Below, in pieces: positions 1 to 14,347 of a DNA stretch of 64,000 nt (positions within the stretch are counted from its first letter, which is position 1; every line of letters begins with the position of its first letter). Where the stretch lies: assembly GCA_963693285.1 (NCBI GenBank), contig OY848920.1:7701135-7765134 (forward strand). Direction: 5' to 3'. This DNA comes from Xestospongia muta. Lineage: Eukaryota > Porifera > Demospongiae > Haplosclerida > Petrosiidae. Below the pieces are notes generated by a model, which ran no database searches, was not told the DNA's origin, and worked only from the letters and a program-made list of their open reading frames with translations. The position numbers and the translations under genes were made by a program.

Positions 1-1453
1 CCAATTGATCTAGACAATGTAGAGAATGTAAACAGATCACAATATGTATAGTATCACATGATACTCAGTATCATTTAATAATATAACTTATATTTCCTAT
101 TTTTTTAAGTACATAACTCAAGGTGTAGTCAAAATCATGTAAAATAAAGTATATCATGTATGTGGGTAGATCTAGGTTAACCCTTTATATACAAATTTAA
201 TTATTGTGGGCGTGTCCGTTAATACTGAATTAATTATTGCCTAAGGATACTTCAAAGAAAGTTGCGTCTCTATTGTGTTAGAGCGGTTTTTTTTGCTATG
301 CTAAGCTATGTCGTGAATCTCTATGTGGATAGATCTAGGTTAATGTAAATATAGATGATCATATATAGACACACGATCAGTAATCATGTTATGTATTCAA
401 TTGACTTACCGACAGGTATTTTCTTAATAGTCCAGAGACATATCTCAGAGAGAGAAGGTACCAATGAATAATTAGAGAGTTCCATACTTTGTATATCAAG
501 TGAGAATGACTCATCAATTAGATCACATAATGGTTGAAAGAAATCCAGTCGTGCCATCCTTTGAACCTGTCGATGTTTCTTTTTCTTCTTTTTGGAAAGC
601 CTATAAAAACCCACTATTATAACATATACAGGAAGTGATACTTATAATTAAAAATGCACTAGTTATTATATTTCAAAACATAATACACAGAGACTAATAG
701 TCCATTATAGATGAGGTATATGTAATATCAATATTATAATGGTGAATTGTGAACAACAAGAATTAAACAATTGTTGGCATAAGTTTTATTTACATGTACA
801 AGGTTGATACAGTCTCTATAACTGAATGAAAGCAAATGATTTATTAGGGCAAACATTATTGCTACTGTATGCATATTATAATAAAGCCAGATTCTTTTTA
901 TGACTGTATGATTATCTAACTTATGACAGATGTAGGATCAATGAATGAGGTGGTCACTAAACATTACACCCTAAGACTTAAAGAAACAAGAAGCTGTTCT
1001 TTCAGTTGACTCCAGATGTATATAACAACACTTCAACATCAATATATTTCTATTTTTCATGTACCTGCTTTTAACAGTATCTTGTTGGGGTAGTTCGACT
1101 GGTTTCTCCATAATAGCCCCTCCCACTTCAAAAAGTTGGTCAGACATATTTTCCTCATCTTCACTAGTAACAGGTGACTCTGGAGCTGAATAGAACATTT
1201 CTTCCTCACCATCACTGTTGACTACTAAATACCCAGTAGTGTCACGATGCTCGCTCTCATCCCATGAGTCTGTTGTGTCTGGTTGTTTAGGTATTATCTC
1301 AAGACTATCTCCATCTGTCTTATCACTAAGTTTATCCTTGTGACGTTTTTGTTTTATGCGAGAAGTTGAATATGACTCGAGCTGTTCTTGAACCTGTGAA
1401 AGTTGCCAAGATATCATCCGACGAAATTCAAATGGTCCTTGCGTTTCAGCCAT
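1..1453 (-). CDS. Copy A of unrecognised multi-exon gene (5' part only)
   Basis: This is the start of a paralogue of the gene at 2407-13239, on the minus strand and continuing past the left edge. Modelled exons are exon 1 at 1065-1453 (ATG at 1451-1453), exon 2 at 410-600, and the first 9 nt of exon 3 at 1-9. Each is bounded by GT and AG on the minus strand. Exon 2 is 191 nt, the same as in copy B. Exon 1 is 21 nt longer than in copy B, which is seven codons in frame near its 3' end. Exon 1 encodes a motif GPFEFRRMISWQL, a basic K/R stretch, and an acidic Ser/Glu-rich tail (MFYSAPESPVTSEDEEN). Exon 2 encodes a basic run followed by a helical segment. The part visible is open. Function is not recognised. 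The head-to-tail arrangement with copy B indicates a whole-gene tandem duplication. Confidence 0.6.
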
Positions 1454-2406
1454 CTTTGTCAATGAGGATCTCCCTAAGGTATTAATAATAATTACCTGTA
1501 CGAGTGACTAGGTTACTGAACCCAGTAGTATGCCTATATTAATATAGACTATATATATATAGTAAGTAATAAAAAGAAATAGATCTATATGTGTATATGT
1601 ACAAGTACAACGGTCAAATAAGTACTAAGCTGAAACAATTAAAATTATAATGTCTACAAAATTATATACATGGTTCTATCACATGAATTAAATAATATAA
1701 TAAACATAATTCTTTGTCTATAGCTAATTTTAATCCATTTTGCTATGTGGCAATAATTAATGGAACAAAAAGAAGTGTAATGACTGATCAAGTGTAGCTT
1801 TATTTACTGTTCTTCCCAGCAGTTTCTGACTGCTCCATATATCTGAGAAAATGTTCATAAACTATATATTTAATAACTAATCCAATAGTCCTTTGTGTAA
1901 TGCCTTGCACTGTGTATACAAAGTCACATAATGCTCATGACAGATAGATAGCCTGTATATAGCTAATAGGATAGACTATTGAGACATTGTAATATGTGTA
2001 TTGTAAGGAATAAATGATGTAAAAGGCTATAGTTGTAAAAATAATCAGTATGATTATAGTATACAACAATGATAAGTAAACTGAGTGCAGTTGCTTATTA
2101 AAGATAAGAAGTATTATAGTTTCAAAAAGTTCAGTTAAAAGAAGAAATTGAATTCTATAATAATCAACTTAAACATCTTTTGAAACTACAAAAAGTTAAG
2201 ATTGACTTTGGCAAATTGTAAACTTCTGAAAGAAAGTGAAAGCATAAGTATTTCATAATATATAGTAATAAATAAAAATAGGTAAAAATAATTTTGATTA
2301 AAAATAGATAAAAATATTCAAATATAAAAATAAATGCTAAATGCAATAAGTGCTAAATGAAACAACAAATCCACTAGATTTAAAAAATATTAATTTAAAA
2401 AAATAA
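1454..2406. other. Intergenic spacer between copies A and B
   Basis: About 950 bp of AT-rich DNA lies between the 3' end of copy B (stop complement at 2407-2409) and the 5' end of copy A. It must hold the 3' UTR of B and the promoter of A. I see no coding frame of interest and no clear promoter motif. Confidence 0.4.
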
Positions 2407-5400
2407 TCAGTTAATAACATCTTGTAGTCTAATACAACAAATACCACCAAGTCCATCATCAAAATACACATAAGTACCACCAGGTTCTTTATCATCACTG
2501 GTTGAGTCCATATTAGTACTTAATGGACCTCTTCTTTGGTATTGTGGTGACAAAGTAACAGAGAAGAAACTACAATGATCAGGTCCTAAACAAGGAAGTA
2601 GTCCCAATAGTGTACCCACTGGTGATAACCAGTAGAGATCCATTCGGAGACAATCAGGAAACTGACTGGTACAAACAAGAAAACCTAATGTATGAAGATA
2701 GTGTCAGACATATACTCAATACATAATTATTGTAATAATTGTATAGCAATAGTCATGCAGCTTCAAATACATGTCAACATTTTTAAAATGATTTTGTGAT
2801 TATTACATCTTTCACATTTTTAAGGTGGTGATTCTGCTGGTCTTTTCACATTTTTAAGTGGCCTAGAACTGGTCAAATTTTAATTGTTTATTTAATGATT
2901 TCATTATTTATTTATGAAATTATTATTTTTTTATCTTAGTGAAGTAAATATATACCTAAATCCGATGGTAGTACATGGAATTGTCTGTATACAGGTCTAC
3001 CAGGTAGACTAACATCAAATACTACACTAACTTCAGCAGTTCTATATGAGAAAAATGACATTATAATTAATGTATAATAATAATATAAAAATAAAAACTG
3101 ACTTGGTAAAGATACCTACATATACAGTAACTGTTATCCATAAAATCCACATAGTGAAAATATGAAACATAGTCATGAGAATCTGACCTGATTATTGTAT
3201 ATTATTGACTAAATCATGAACCTTGGACAATGTGTCTTACATGTACATAAAATGCCAGGACAACATGTATGTGTCTGTTTTACAGAATGCTAAATGTTTC
3301 AGGGTTTTAAACAAACTTATTGGGGTGTGGCAAAACATTTTGGGTATCAGAAATTTCTTGGTGGTATGAAATGACACTTGGTACACTTTACACATGAAGA
3401 AATGTTCTTTGAACCCTGACTTAATAGTAAATTAATATAAAACATTTAGCATTCCATTATGTTTAGTCAATAATTATTTCTTGCTAAACACTAACATTGA
3501 CTCTATGACTATATTCTAATATGGATATCTGTATAATACAGTATTACTAAGACATACCTAGGGGTACATTTCAGGACAACGACACGTTCATTAACACTAA
3601 TGGCAACTTTACAAGACCCATAATCAGTAATATCATCAGGTAATAGTTCATTATCATCTACTGAAGTAACAATAGATCTACAATCACTCTCATCAGATAT
3701 AGATACGTCATAAACTGACATAACAAGTACACTGTCAGCATTAAAAGCTGGAAATTGAGGATAAATAAAACCATCTTGTGGAGGATCAATGCCATCTGTT
3801 GATCTGAGACCTGTTATATTCAGTCGTTCCAATGTCCCAGGATGAAGTATAGTTAGACCATCCTCGCATATTACTAGTAACAAACCAGGTACTGTAACTA
3901 ATTCTGATGGAAATTGAAGTGGATATCCTCGATAAGAATTGTCATGATTCATGATATCACAACTTATTACACTGTATGGATGAGAGGAGACACAATATTA
4001 ATCATTACATAATCATAATAATAAAAGCTAGCAAAGAAATAATTTTAATAATAATGATCTTTCTTCTTAACTAAATAACAAGGTTTGAGTTTAATACCTT
4101 AGGCTAAAACAATATCTTTACTGTTTTATATCATACAGATAAAGAAGGACAGAAGTTGGTTAAATTGTTCAAATAAATATATTTATAAAATTAAATTTGG
4201 TGAAACTGTTGTTAAAAACTAAGTGAAAATCTGCTGTCATTGCTGTTGATAAGATGTTCTAAAAGTTTTTGAAAGATCCATCATTTTATAGAATAAATTT
4301 AATATCCATTGATTTATTATGATTAAATATAATACTGCCTGAATAAGTTGAAATACATGACGTTTCATGAAGCAAACAAATGTATATACATGCATGTACT
4401 CCTATTTCTGGTCTTTTGTGATGTTACAAACCAATTATCATCAGGGTCTAGATGAAATAATCGATGTCCTAGGACCTCATAATCAGCTTGTTGTGGTACA
4501 TGTCCTTCAATAGTCCATTTATTAATGATATCACCATCCTCAGTAAATATTAGATATGATTGTGTGCTATTTGCGTCTGTTGAGTGCATTGTTCTTTCAG
4601 TATGAAAAACTACTGCATATCTGTAATAAATAATGTTGTATTTATTGAAGAAACAAATAATGATATAACAAAACCTACAAGTCTGAATGATATAAAAGAC
4701 AACTTTGGACATGTCAGTAAAATGGTGATTGTTTACTTACAACATAACTTTGATATTTAATCATAAATTCATGTGACCTTACATTTTTCATTTTTAATTA
4801 CCACTACAAGGGTTTTACTGGGAAGAGACCAGGATATGTTCCTCCTTCCTCAAAACCATATGTTCCCCTCTATCATTTCTAATGACCATTATCATAATGT
4901 AAGTCTATATTTAAGCAATGTATACTTTTAGTTGTTATAATAAAAGGACATATGTGTAAATACTTGTACTTGGGTATTATAAACACACTATTAAAGTGAT
5001 CAAAATTTAAGATTTAACTATAATGTTTATTCAGCTGTGAACATATATTTTGTATTCTATTTACTGTCTCAATAACAATGTGATATACTTACTTAATGTG
5101 ATGTAGATGTTTGGTTATGTAATCAGATGCTATATTAGGAGTAGGCCAAATATTAGAGAATCCACTTGAATGATCAACACAATAGATTTTTGGATGAAGA
5201 AAATACTCCAAACTAGTACAGTTAATAAACTATAATATGAACAAAATAACAATAACGTCATAAGATTGGGAACAAATATTCTGGAGTTTAAAAAGATTTG
5301 CATTGCAACATGGGAGGGTTATAATACTACCATAACTAGCTGTTAGTTTTATTTTTATCAAGTATTTGTTTGCTCAAGGTACATGTCAGCATAGATGGTT

Positions 5401-8400
5401 ACTTTCAGCATTACAGTAATAAAGCCAAGCCTTTATTCAGCACATATTATATTATATTGTAGTTGTATTACGTAGATACAATTTACATAATAGATGAAGG
5501 TATCATTTCTTACCACTATTATGTTGGCCATACGATCAGCGTTAACATCTGCCTCTAGGGTAAATGTCAACATGAGTGTTCCTTTGCCAAATATAACATG
5601 TGATTTAAGATATAATACAAAGAGGGAACAGGTACGAGCTCCTTTATCATCATACTTTGTGGGTGGAGTATTGTTAGTATAGAACTACATGTAGAAAATA
5701 GATTATCACATATAATATCGACTGAATTAAACATTAAACTAATATAATGTGTAATGCCATTAGCCACGAAGTACAGTTCTAGCTATTTTTATGAATTGAT
5801 TACTGTCTGAATTAAACTCATACATTTGCTACTAATATCAGACATTTCAAATATTCTCGTTAACAATTTGTAATATGGTAGTTTAAATAAATAATGTTTG
5901 ATCAAAAGTCATTGATAGGAAACAGTACTTTGAGTTTATTCATAAAAACAAGTGTGCTCTTGATCTGACCATACTTAGTGATACATTGTGTAGTATATTG
6001 ACACGCATAAAATATATACATGTACATGTAGTAATTAGTCACGAATATGTACTAACAATTGGAAAGTTCAAGTATCCTCACTGCTATAAGACATATACAT
6101 GTACACTCCTAAGAAGCTCTAATAAAGCTGGCAAAGAAACTTTTGGAGATCTGATTAATGTTTTATGAGGCCACATTATGTCAAAGGCTACGTACAGTGG
6201 TAACTAAAATGGTCAGTTTTTAAACCAAGCAAAGATATCAAGTAACTGAAGAAAATTTTTAAGAGTACATTAAAACTAATTCTCTGTTTTGTTACAGAGA
6301 GTCTCTTTGGTAATATACTATAAATATTCATCAAAGTATTTACAAATGGAGGCAGCAATACCTATAATAAAATTATATGGCATGCATGAAGTTAACCAAT
6401 ATTGTTATTATGATATATATGTTAAGACTCAATAAGTCTATGACAACCATATTTGGCAGTGCATTATAGTAAACAAATATAAGTCAATTTGAGTTTGACA
6501 ATTTGTTGAAATTTTAGCAACAAATAATGTCATCAACCTGTGTTAGGCATGGCTTCCTAGTTTACTTTTATACAGGTCTCATTAGAGTTTCTCTTTGCTA
6601 CTAGTTCCTTCTTAATCTTTTAAGTAATTGCTATAAAAGACATTTTCTAATATTTCTAAACATTTCTGGTGCAACTATTGAACACTTGTACAAGTGCTCA
6701 TTAATATTGTGCAAATTGGGCGTGATGTCATGTCATGATAGAATTCAAGGGAGGGGATAATTACTACCCAGAGTTATGAAATAGAGTTATATGTCAATCT
6801 CATATGACTAATTTTACTACTGAGATGAGATTCAATCATGTAATCATGATGATTAATTGACACCAAATATATATTAGTACATGTACATTGTGCTTAGAGA
6901 TCAAATCGTTCATTGATCAACTCACATAGTCTATAGATAAACACAGTCCTTGTTCCATCATTTTATCTAAATACTTTGCTACTGTTTCAGGACTCAATGA
7001 GAGGTCTGTTCTCTTTTCTATTGTTCTCAGTATCTCCTAAAATAATACAGTATCATTACACGTACATCTGCCATTTAACACAATACTTGCACAATATAAA
7101 ATGTATAGAGAGTAATTGAGTAGTTTTATCAACTAAGAAATAAAATACAGAGTACTTTTAAATGATATTATGCAGACATATCGTATCATTTACCTTCCTG
7201 TATTCCTTTCTAATAAGTTTCCTTAGATCTAGTTTATGATGAAATCCATCACTACCATACCAATGAAGGAGAGCCATATAGTTGACTTCAGAATTAGCGT
7301 GGTACTCTAAATCAACTCGATAAGCCATACATAATTCTATAACACAATCTGAAGACTCATATACTCTAAGTGGCCAAGGTAAGTGTTGTCTGACTATAAG
7401 AGCAGGAAGATTTTTTTAAATGAGAGAATGTTTTTACTATTCCACAAACTCTGACTATCTGTTATAGGTCTCGTTAGTGAAATTACTATATGTGGCATCC
7501 ATAGTCTATAAGTAAACTTACCTGATTGACCCTTAGCGTTTAGTGAGTAATGTTGTAGAGATGATATTCTCTCAAAGTGTAGACTCCTATAAGAGTACAC
7601 GCAATAAATGTGTTATCTTTTACTATATTCTGTTCAGGTTAACACTTGTAATTGTATTTAAAATATCCAAAAAAGGTAATACCTTTACAGGAAAGTGGTG
7701 AAAAAGAAATTCCATATATAATTATGTCAATGATGATTTTCCTATTTCATAGTTACATGTATACAAAAACATCTAATAACAATTTGATTTGTCTAAGGTA
7801 AAGCAACAAGTAATCAGAACAACTTTAAGTATTATAAATGGTTTCAAGCAATGAGGCCACACCCATGCTTTGTTGATGTAGCAGCTTCATTCCATAATCA
7901 GCTGGCTCAACACAAAAAGAATATACAGCAAATATATAAATGTTTAATATACTAATATAGCTTTATTAGCTTGTACTAATTTTCCTGATTATACTGACAT
8001 ACTTTTCAATCAGTTGCGTCCTTACATGTCCAGACAAAAATTTAAGTGCATAAACACATTTCTATTTATGGTTCATTGAAAACCACGCCTTAATTACTTA
8101 ATGAATCAAAGAATAATGAATATCGATAACCTCTTCTTGTAGTCCTATAATGAGTTTTCTTTTTCTTGCAAATTCTAAATAAGGATTGGAAGAGTCCAAA
8201 GTAGAATCAGGAAAGTTGTGTTTGACAAGCCATTGAATTATGAAACTTAATAGTGTAATGATTCAATAAAAGTATATTCAGTGAACATAGCTTTAACCAC
8301 ATCTACTTCTGCTGAATTTCAAAGTGTATACCAAGCAAACTGAACATGCTTTGGGAAAAAATTGATGGACACGCACAATATAACAGTATTTTTCCTTACC

Positions 8401-11400
8401 CATTATAAGGATCAATAAGAACTGATCTCATTGGTGGTAGGTCCATTACTAGATCACCTGTGAGATAACCAGTAGATGTTAGACGTAAGTTAATATCTTC
8501 ATTATCAGGACTATGATCAGCAATCATGGAGTATTGATTATACCTAACACGATAAATGTTATAATATTTAGCTATAGATATGTACATGTACATTGTACAA
8601 TTTAAACATATTATTGTATGTTCTTGTACATGTACATATAAAAGCATGCACATAGCACAAGTGGTCTAAAACACTAATAATTTATAGCATTATCTAACAT
8701 CAATTTTATTGGTGAAGTAAGCTTGATATTATTGGTCAAACTTATATGGGAGTGGAGGTTACGTACTAATCTAAAGTAATTTGAGTGTAATACTATGACA
8801 GATTATGTTTGCCAACTCTGAAAACAAGAGAATTAGACAAAGCTATTTGAGCACTCCTCCACTTATAGAAGCTTTTGACTAGTTTTGAAGTTTGTCCAGT
8901 TTTGAAATTCCTTGTGGTAGAAATAATTGAATTCATTGGTTGCAATGTGTGAGGAGGTTACTATATGTAAATAAATTCCACTAGTTGGCTTTGAAAGTCA
9001 CGTACAACCATATAATAAATATAATATATACATGTATATATAATTGTAAAACTATACTATATTAAAGGTATATATAAAGTGGTTAAAGTGAGGCTTCTCA
9101 TTGATAACAACAGCCTGTGTATTTCCAACAATGACCACTATATAGGCTGTGGCTTGCAATATAAACTGTGGGTGTTACAATGATACCAAGTTATGTTGTA
9201 TGTACCTGTAATAGAAATAATATGACTACTCTTCTATTTATTTAGTATCTCAAATTTTGAATTTGTGTTGAAGTTAGTTATCATCATTATTTCAATGCTG
9301 TATTCTAATTTCAATAATTGGAATTTAGATAACATGCATACTACATAAATGTTAGTTAGTGCCTTTAGTAAACCACATATTGCATTACAAAACATAGTAT
9401 ATAGTATATAGATACATAGCAGATATATAGCAAAGATAACACATGGTCCAAAACAGTTTTTGTACTGTCTGGCACCAGCAAAATGCTAAGAGAAAAAATT
9501 TAAAAAATACCTTGGGACCAAATTTATACAATACACTGGAGTACATTATATGTTTATTAATATATTTAGATATACTGTTACTGTTAATTCTAACTTACGG
9601 ATTGTAAGGATGCATTGAATGGACTAGTTGTACTCTCCAGTGAAGTGGTAATATTGGAACATGATTAAATTGTTTAGTTAAAGCAAACAGGTTATGCCAG
9701 GGGTGTGGATGGTGTTGATGTGGAATACGTATACTTTGAAATAAGTGGCCTGGCAAGCCAATGTTATCCCATTGATGAAAACCAGCAAAGCTAAAGAGAA
9801 TAAAACAGTTTTATTATTATTGTCAATTCACATTATATTAATACAAGTAAAGAACTACCTTATGAGATATTGTCATCAGAATATCATATTTAAAAGTATT
9901 TTTGCTACTTGATTATTCCATTGACATACTTTACTATAAATGCAAAGTCATTCTTAAAGATTACTCCTATTCTTGTCATTCTTATAATAGGTATTTTCTT
10001 TTTTGCAATCCTCCATACAAATCAATCAGTAAATTGACAAGTATAACCAGTTGTGAAATCAAAACAAAGGGCATTAAAGCAATGATTTGTGATGATAATA
10101 TTGTAGAAGCCTTGGGAATTGTTAGTAATATTGTCTGATATTTTATATATCAATGTACATACATAGTGTCCATAATTTCTAGTTGAACGATATTATTTCA
10201 ATTCACAAAATAACAAATATCAATCTACAATTACAGTTACTGTACTTACTCATTTAAAAAGCTGTCAAAAGCTGTTCTCGATGAATCAGTCATTCCATTG
10301 AGGGCATAGACCAGTGATAGATGATAGTACAATATAGGAAACTGATCCAGTAAATTATATGATTTAATGAGCTTCTCACAATCATTGAGCCATTTAGTAA
10401 CTACACTCACTGAACCTAGAAAATAAGAATAAAAATGACACTTACATATTGACATATGTGTACATGTACATATACTACAAACATCGTTTTACATAAGGTA
10501 TCATTACATGTACATGTACTTTAAAGATCTCTTACTCCTTACCTGTTCCTTGTACTTTCTTGACTTCAGGTGTAGTAGAAGGTATATGTTTTCCAGCATG
10601 TACTCTAAGTTTAGACTCAATAGCAGCTACATGGAGAAACCATATATAAGTGGGGAAGTCCACCTCAGAACACTCTCTTAAGAACCAGTTCCAACCACTG
10701 TTAGCTTTAGCGGCTGTTGATATGTTCAGTATTCTTAAAGAAAGAAAAAGAAAGAAATACAAACACAAACAGAGAGACAGATAAATAGAGACAAGAAGAG
10801 ATATAGAGATAAATAAAAAGACAGAGAGAAACAGAGAAAAACAGAGAGAGTAATCTCATACTAGAAGCACACACTATTTCTTACCCTGTGTCCCATACTT
10901 CTGCCTGTGATGCTTTTGAACATAATTGTATCTATAATAAAACATGTCTATGACTTAGTGCAAAATTAATTAAATGTATATTATATTGTAGTTAATAGTG
11001 TCTTACTAAGAGAGGTTGAAATCTCTGATGAATGTCTTCTCCATCTTTAAGAGGTAAAGCAATATCAGCACTTTTCATATATGATGATACAGCTAAGTTA
11101 CGATCTCCAAAATATAGAAACATTCTAGCCATCTCATTCAAAAGAACAGCTCTATCAAATACTGTAACAGAAAATGACAAGAGAAAAAGAGAGATAATGA
11201 TTTTAAGTCACTAAGGCAGTTAATCAAAAGTGGAATAGGAGTGGTTCAAATGACACTAACTTAAAGAATGAATGCTAAGAACTTTAAAACAACATATACA
11301 ATTTATAGTTCACCTACATTGTAATTTATTTTTATTAACAATAGTTCTAACCTTCACAAGTTTCAATTTCAGATGCAAAAGCATTAGCAGCAAGACGTAA

Positions 11401-13239
11401 GTTACCTCTAGCCCAATGAACATAAGCTGGCCATATCTTGAGAAACTTTGAATAAACATGACTAATTTTGATATAACTATAACAGAAAATATAGTATAAA
11501 TTATGGATATATTTATAATGCATAAGTAAATATATCTTACAAAAGGTGTTAAGAACACAGAATAGATTTATACTCACCGTGTTTTGATCCAATAGTTAAC
11601 TCTATTAATAGCTACTCTTTGCATTGGATGTATCAATGGACTAGATAGTGGACTTGATGTAGTCTTCTTACTAACATGATCATCTAATGTCACAGGATAA
11701 AAGTAATTAGTATAATGAAGTAAATGTCTGACAGCTTGTCCTCCAGTAATAAATTCATGAGCAAAGACTGTCCGTCTCATATATGGGCCAGGAACAAGAT
11801 TATGTGGACTGTTTTCAAGTCTTAAGTCTTCTACAGTAATTGGTCTAAATAATAATCAGTATTGGATAATGATAAGACATATGTACATGTGTAAATATAT
11901 ATTATTGCTATCATATATGTATACATACATATAATGCACTTGTATATATACATAAAGATGTCTATGAACATAATAACAATGACAGATATACCTAAAGTTA
12001 TATTCCCAAGGCAACGTTAAACCATTGTAGATGTATTTGTTCTCTTTTATAGCATCTTTCTTGCCGTTTTTCTTTACTGCTGTCTTCTCTGCCTTAATAA
12101 TGTACTTTTCTAGCTCTCCTAGAAATTTTTCTAACCACTGAACATGACCAGCTACAACACTACTGAGCTGTCGATCTTTACTGACCAATGAAGAAATTAA
12201 AAAAGGGAGATCAAGTTCCAGTTGATCTAGACAATGTAGAGAATGTAAACAGATCACAACAGGTTACTATTTTGTTATTACTTATGTTTATTTAGGTACA
12301 TAATTCAAGGTGTAATCAAAGCATCTAAATTAAGGTATGTCATGAATCTAGGTGGGTAGATCTAGACTAAATGCAATGCAATGATAGTACTAATGAATAC
12401 AGGTTAATGTAAGTCTAGATGATCATAAATACACAATCAGCCACTCACATATTAAAATGACTTACCGACAGGTATTTTCTTAATAGTCCAGAGACATATC
12501 TCAGAGAGAGAAGGTACCAATGAATAATTAGAGAGGTCCATACTTTGTATATCAAGTGAGAATGACTCATCAACTAGATCACATAATGGTTGAAAGAAAT
12601 CCAGTCGTGCCATCCTTTGAATCTTTCTACGTCTCTTTTTCTTTCTTCTAGAAACCCTGTAACAAAACCATTAATAAAATATATATAATAAGTAATGATA
12701 ATGTTATTTCTTCATAAGTAAATTAAACCTGTACACATTATTATATTACAAAATATTAATACACAGAGCTTAATATTACATTGCAGATGAGATATTCGTG
12801 ATAATAATTCTTTCAGATTGACTCCATAAGTACACAGCCTCATTTCTACATCAATTGTATCTATTATGTACCTGTTCTTAGTACTCTCTGATTGAGGTAG
12901 TTTTATTGCAATTCCAGAAAGCTCATCAGACATATTCTCCTCATCTTCACTAGTAACAGGTGACTCTGGAGCTGAATAGAACATTTCTTCCTCACCATCA
13001 CTGTTTACTACTAAATACCCAGTAGTGTCATGATGCTTGCTCTCATCCCATGAGTCTGTTGTGTCTGGTTGTTTAGGTATTATCTCAAGACTATCTCCAT
13101 CATTCTTATCACTAAGTTTATGCTTGCGACGTTTTTGTTTCTTGTGAGAAGTTGAATATGACTCGAGCTGTTCTTGAACCTGTGAGAGTTGCCAAGATAT
13201 CATCCGACGAAATTCAAATGGTCCTTGCGTTTCAGTCAT
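2407..13239 (-). CDS. Copy B: 21-exon gene, about 1,292 aa, helical-repeat-like protein of unknown function
   Basis: Minus-strand exons, each with GT/AG boundaries: 12872-13239, 12466-12656, 11992-12226, 11578-11844, 11352-11476, 11007-11161, 10885-10931, 10543-10733, 10250-10415, 9599-9790, 8400-8543, 8131-8245, 7522-7586, 7194-7393, 6926-7036, 5514-5684, 5093-5229, 4400-4620, 3558-3971, 2956-3041, 2407-2684 (TGA). The lengths total 3,879 nt, a multiple of three, which supports the model. The N-terminus (about 120 aa) is acidic and Ser/Glu-rich. Exons 2-9 look alpha-helical and TPR-like (for example EMARMFLYFGDRNLAVSSYM and AYVHWARGNLRLAANAF). The last third has short beta-rich stretches (LLLVICEDGLTILHPG), possibly propeller-like. 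I do not recognise the family. An in-frame ATG exists upstream at about 13416, but MTETQ at 13239 matches copy A. Exon edges in the second half are less certain than those in exons 1-9. Confidence 0.6.
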
Positions 13240-14221
13240 CTTGATACTCCTTAATCTAGCAAGGTCATCCCCTTTGCTTCGACAGGAAGGGTTAGCAGGG
13301 CATGCACAGTACTGTTTTTTCCTTCCCAGCATTTTTGGTGAAACTATATAACTTCTTGAACCTCTTCCGGACAAACCACGTTGTTGGGTGTGGCTGTAAA
13401 AGCTTTGATAAATCAATGCAGGATCTACAAAGGATTATTCTTAAGACATTTCCTACTGGAATATGTCCTTTCTTTTGCATTTTGGTTTGTGTAACAACTT
13501 CTTTATTTATTCATGCTCACTAAAACGTTACATTTATACAGTCACATAGAGAGAAAAGGGGGCAGGGTTAGGTTGCACACACTGATGTTGAGATTAACAT
13601 AAACAAAGTTTAGATAAATTTAAATTCCTTTTTGACAACTGTAATATGCATGTGCTATTATGCCTCTAAGATATATTCATAATAATTATATATGCAAGAG
13701 TAATTTAATTACTGAACTCTGAAATATGTCTCCATTTTCAAGTTAATTTTAAGATTATATAATCTAATAAAAAAAACAGCTAACCATTGACAAATCAGTA
13801 TATGTATTAATATAGTAATTAATAACAAGAAATAGATTTATAACTGTACATGTACAAGTGTCAATAGTTTGTAAGTAGTGAGCTGGAACAATTAAAAGCA
13901 AACAATGAAAAAATCTTTGCCTATTTTTATTTTGTTGGTTAGTTGTTGATGTGGATTGTGTTACAATACATACAAATAGGCCACCAACCACTAACAAATG
14001 TGTTTGTAATGCATGCTTTACATCAACATATGAGTTTGTTAAATGCTATCAGAACATAATGACAGTGGTACGTATACGTTTCCACTGAAGGAAGGATCCA
14101 GCTCTCATCTATGAGTGAACAAAAGGAAGTCTAATGCCAATCAAATGTAGCTTTATTTATTGTTCTCTCCAGCACCTTTCTGATTGCTTCTATGTATTTG
14201 TGTAAATGTTCATGATCATTA
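13240..14221. other. 5' region of copy B; repeated upstream of copies C and D
   Basis: About 980 bp upstream of the proposed start of copy B. The same block lies at 17,972-18,953 and 22,706-23,690. It should hold the promoter and 5' UTR, because copies B, C and D all keep it. Short open frames are present in both strands but are conserved only as far as the DNA is, so I do not call them genes. Confidence 0.35.
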
Positions 14222-14292
14222 AACAAGTAAGAGGAAGAGGTGTACAGATGTAGTCATTAAAGTGAGGGTTGACAACTCGATGAACACATATG

Positions 14293-14347
14293 TATACTGT
14301 ATATGTATCAAGGTTAAAATTTTTAACCTTGATACATATACAGTATA
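14293..14347. repeat. Palindrome at duplication junction (unit 1)
   Basis: Arms of 26-27 bp (left from about 14,293 to 14,319, right from 14,321 to 14,347) are perfect inverted complements around a single T. The right arm is also present once at about 34,347 in the source locus. The left arm is absent there, so the palindrome was created where the two sequences were joined. A (TA)n run follows the right arm. Confidence 0.85.

Noticed and set aside
9902..10138. 78-codon plus-strand frame between exons of copy B
   Set aside because: It falls inside an intron of the minus-strand gene, with AT-rich low-complexity composition and no family match.
2407..13239. Identification of copy B as RAB3GAP, GSAP or SZT2
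   Set aside because: I compared remembered features of these large proteins. Domain order and motifs did not match, so no name is given.
13302..13523. Plus-strand 73-codon frame repeated at 18,034
   Set aside because: It lies in the presumed 5' region of copies B and C, shows no recognisable domain, and is broken in unit 3.
14293..14347. Palindrome as a transcription terminator or MITE
   Set aside because: No target duplication and no gene end nearby. One arm is present alone at the source locus, so it is a rearrangement junction.
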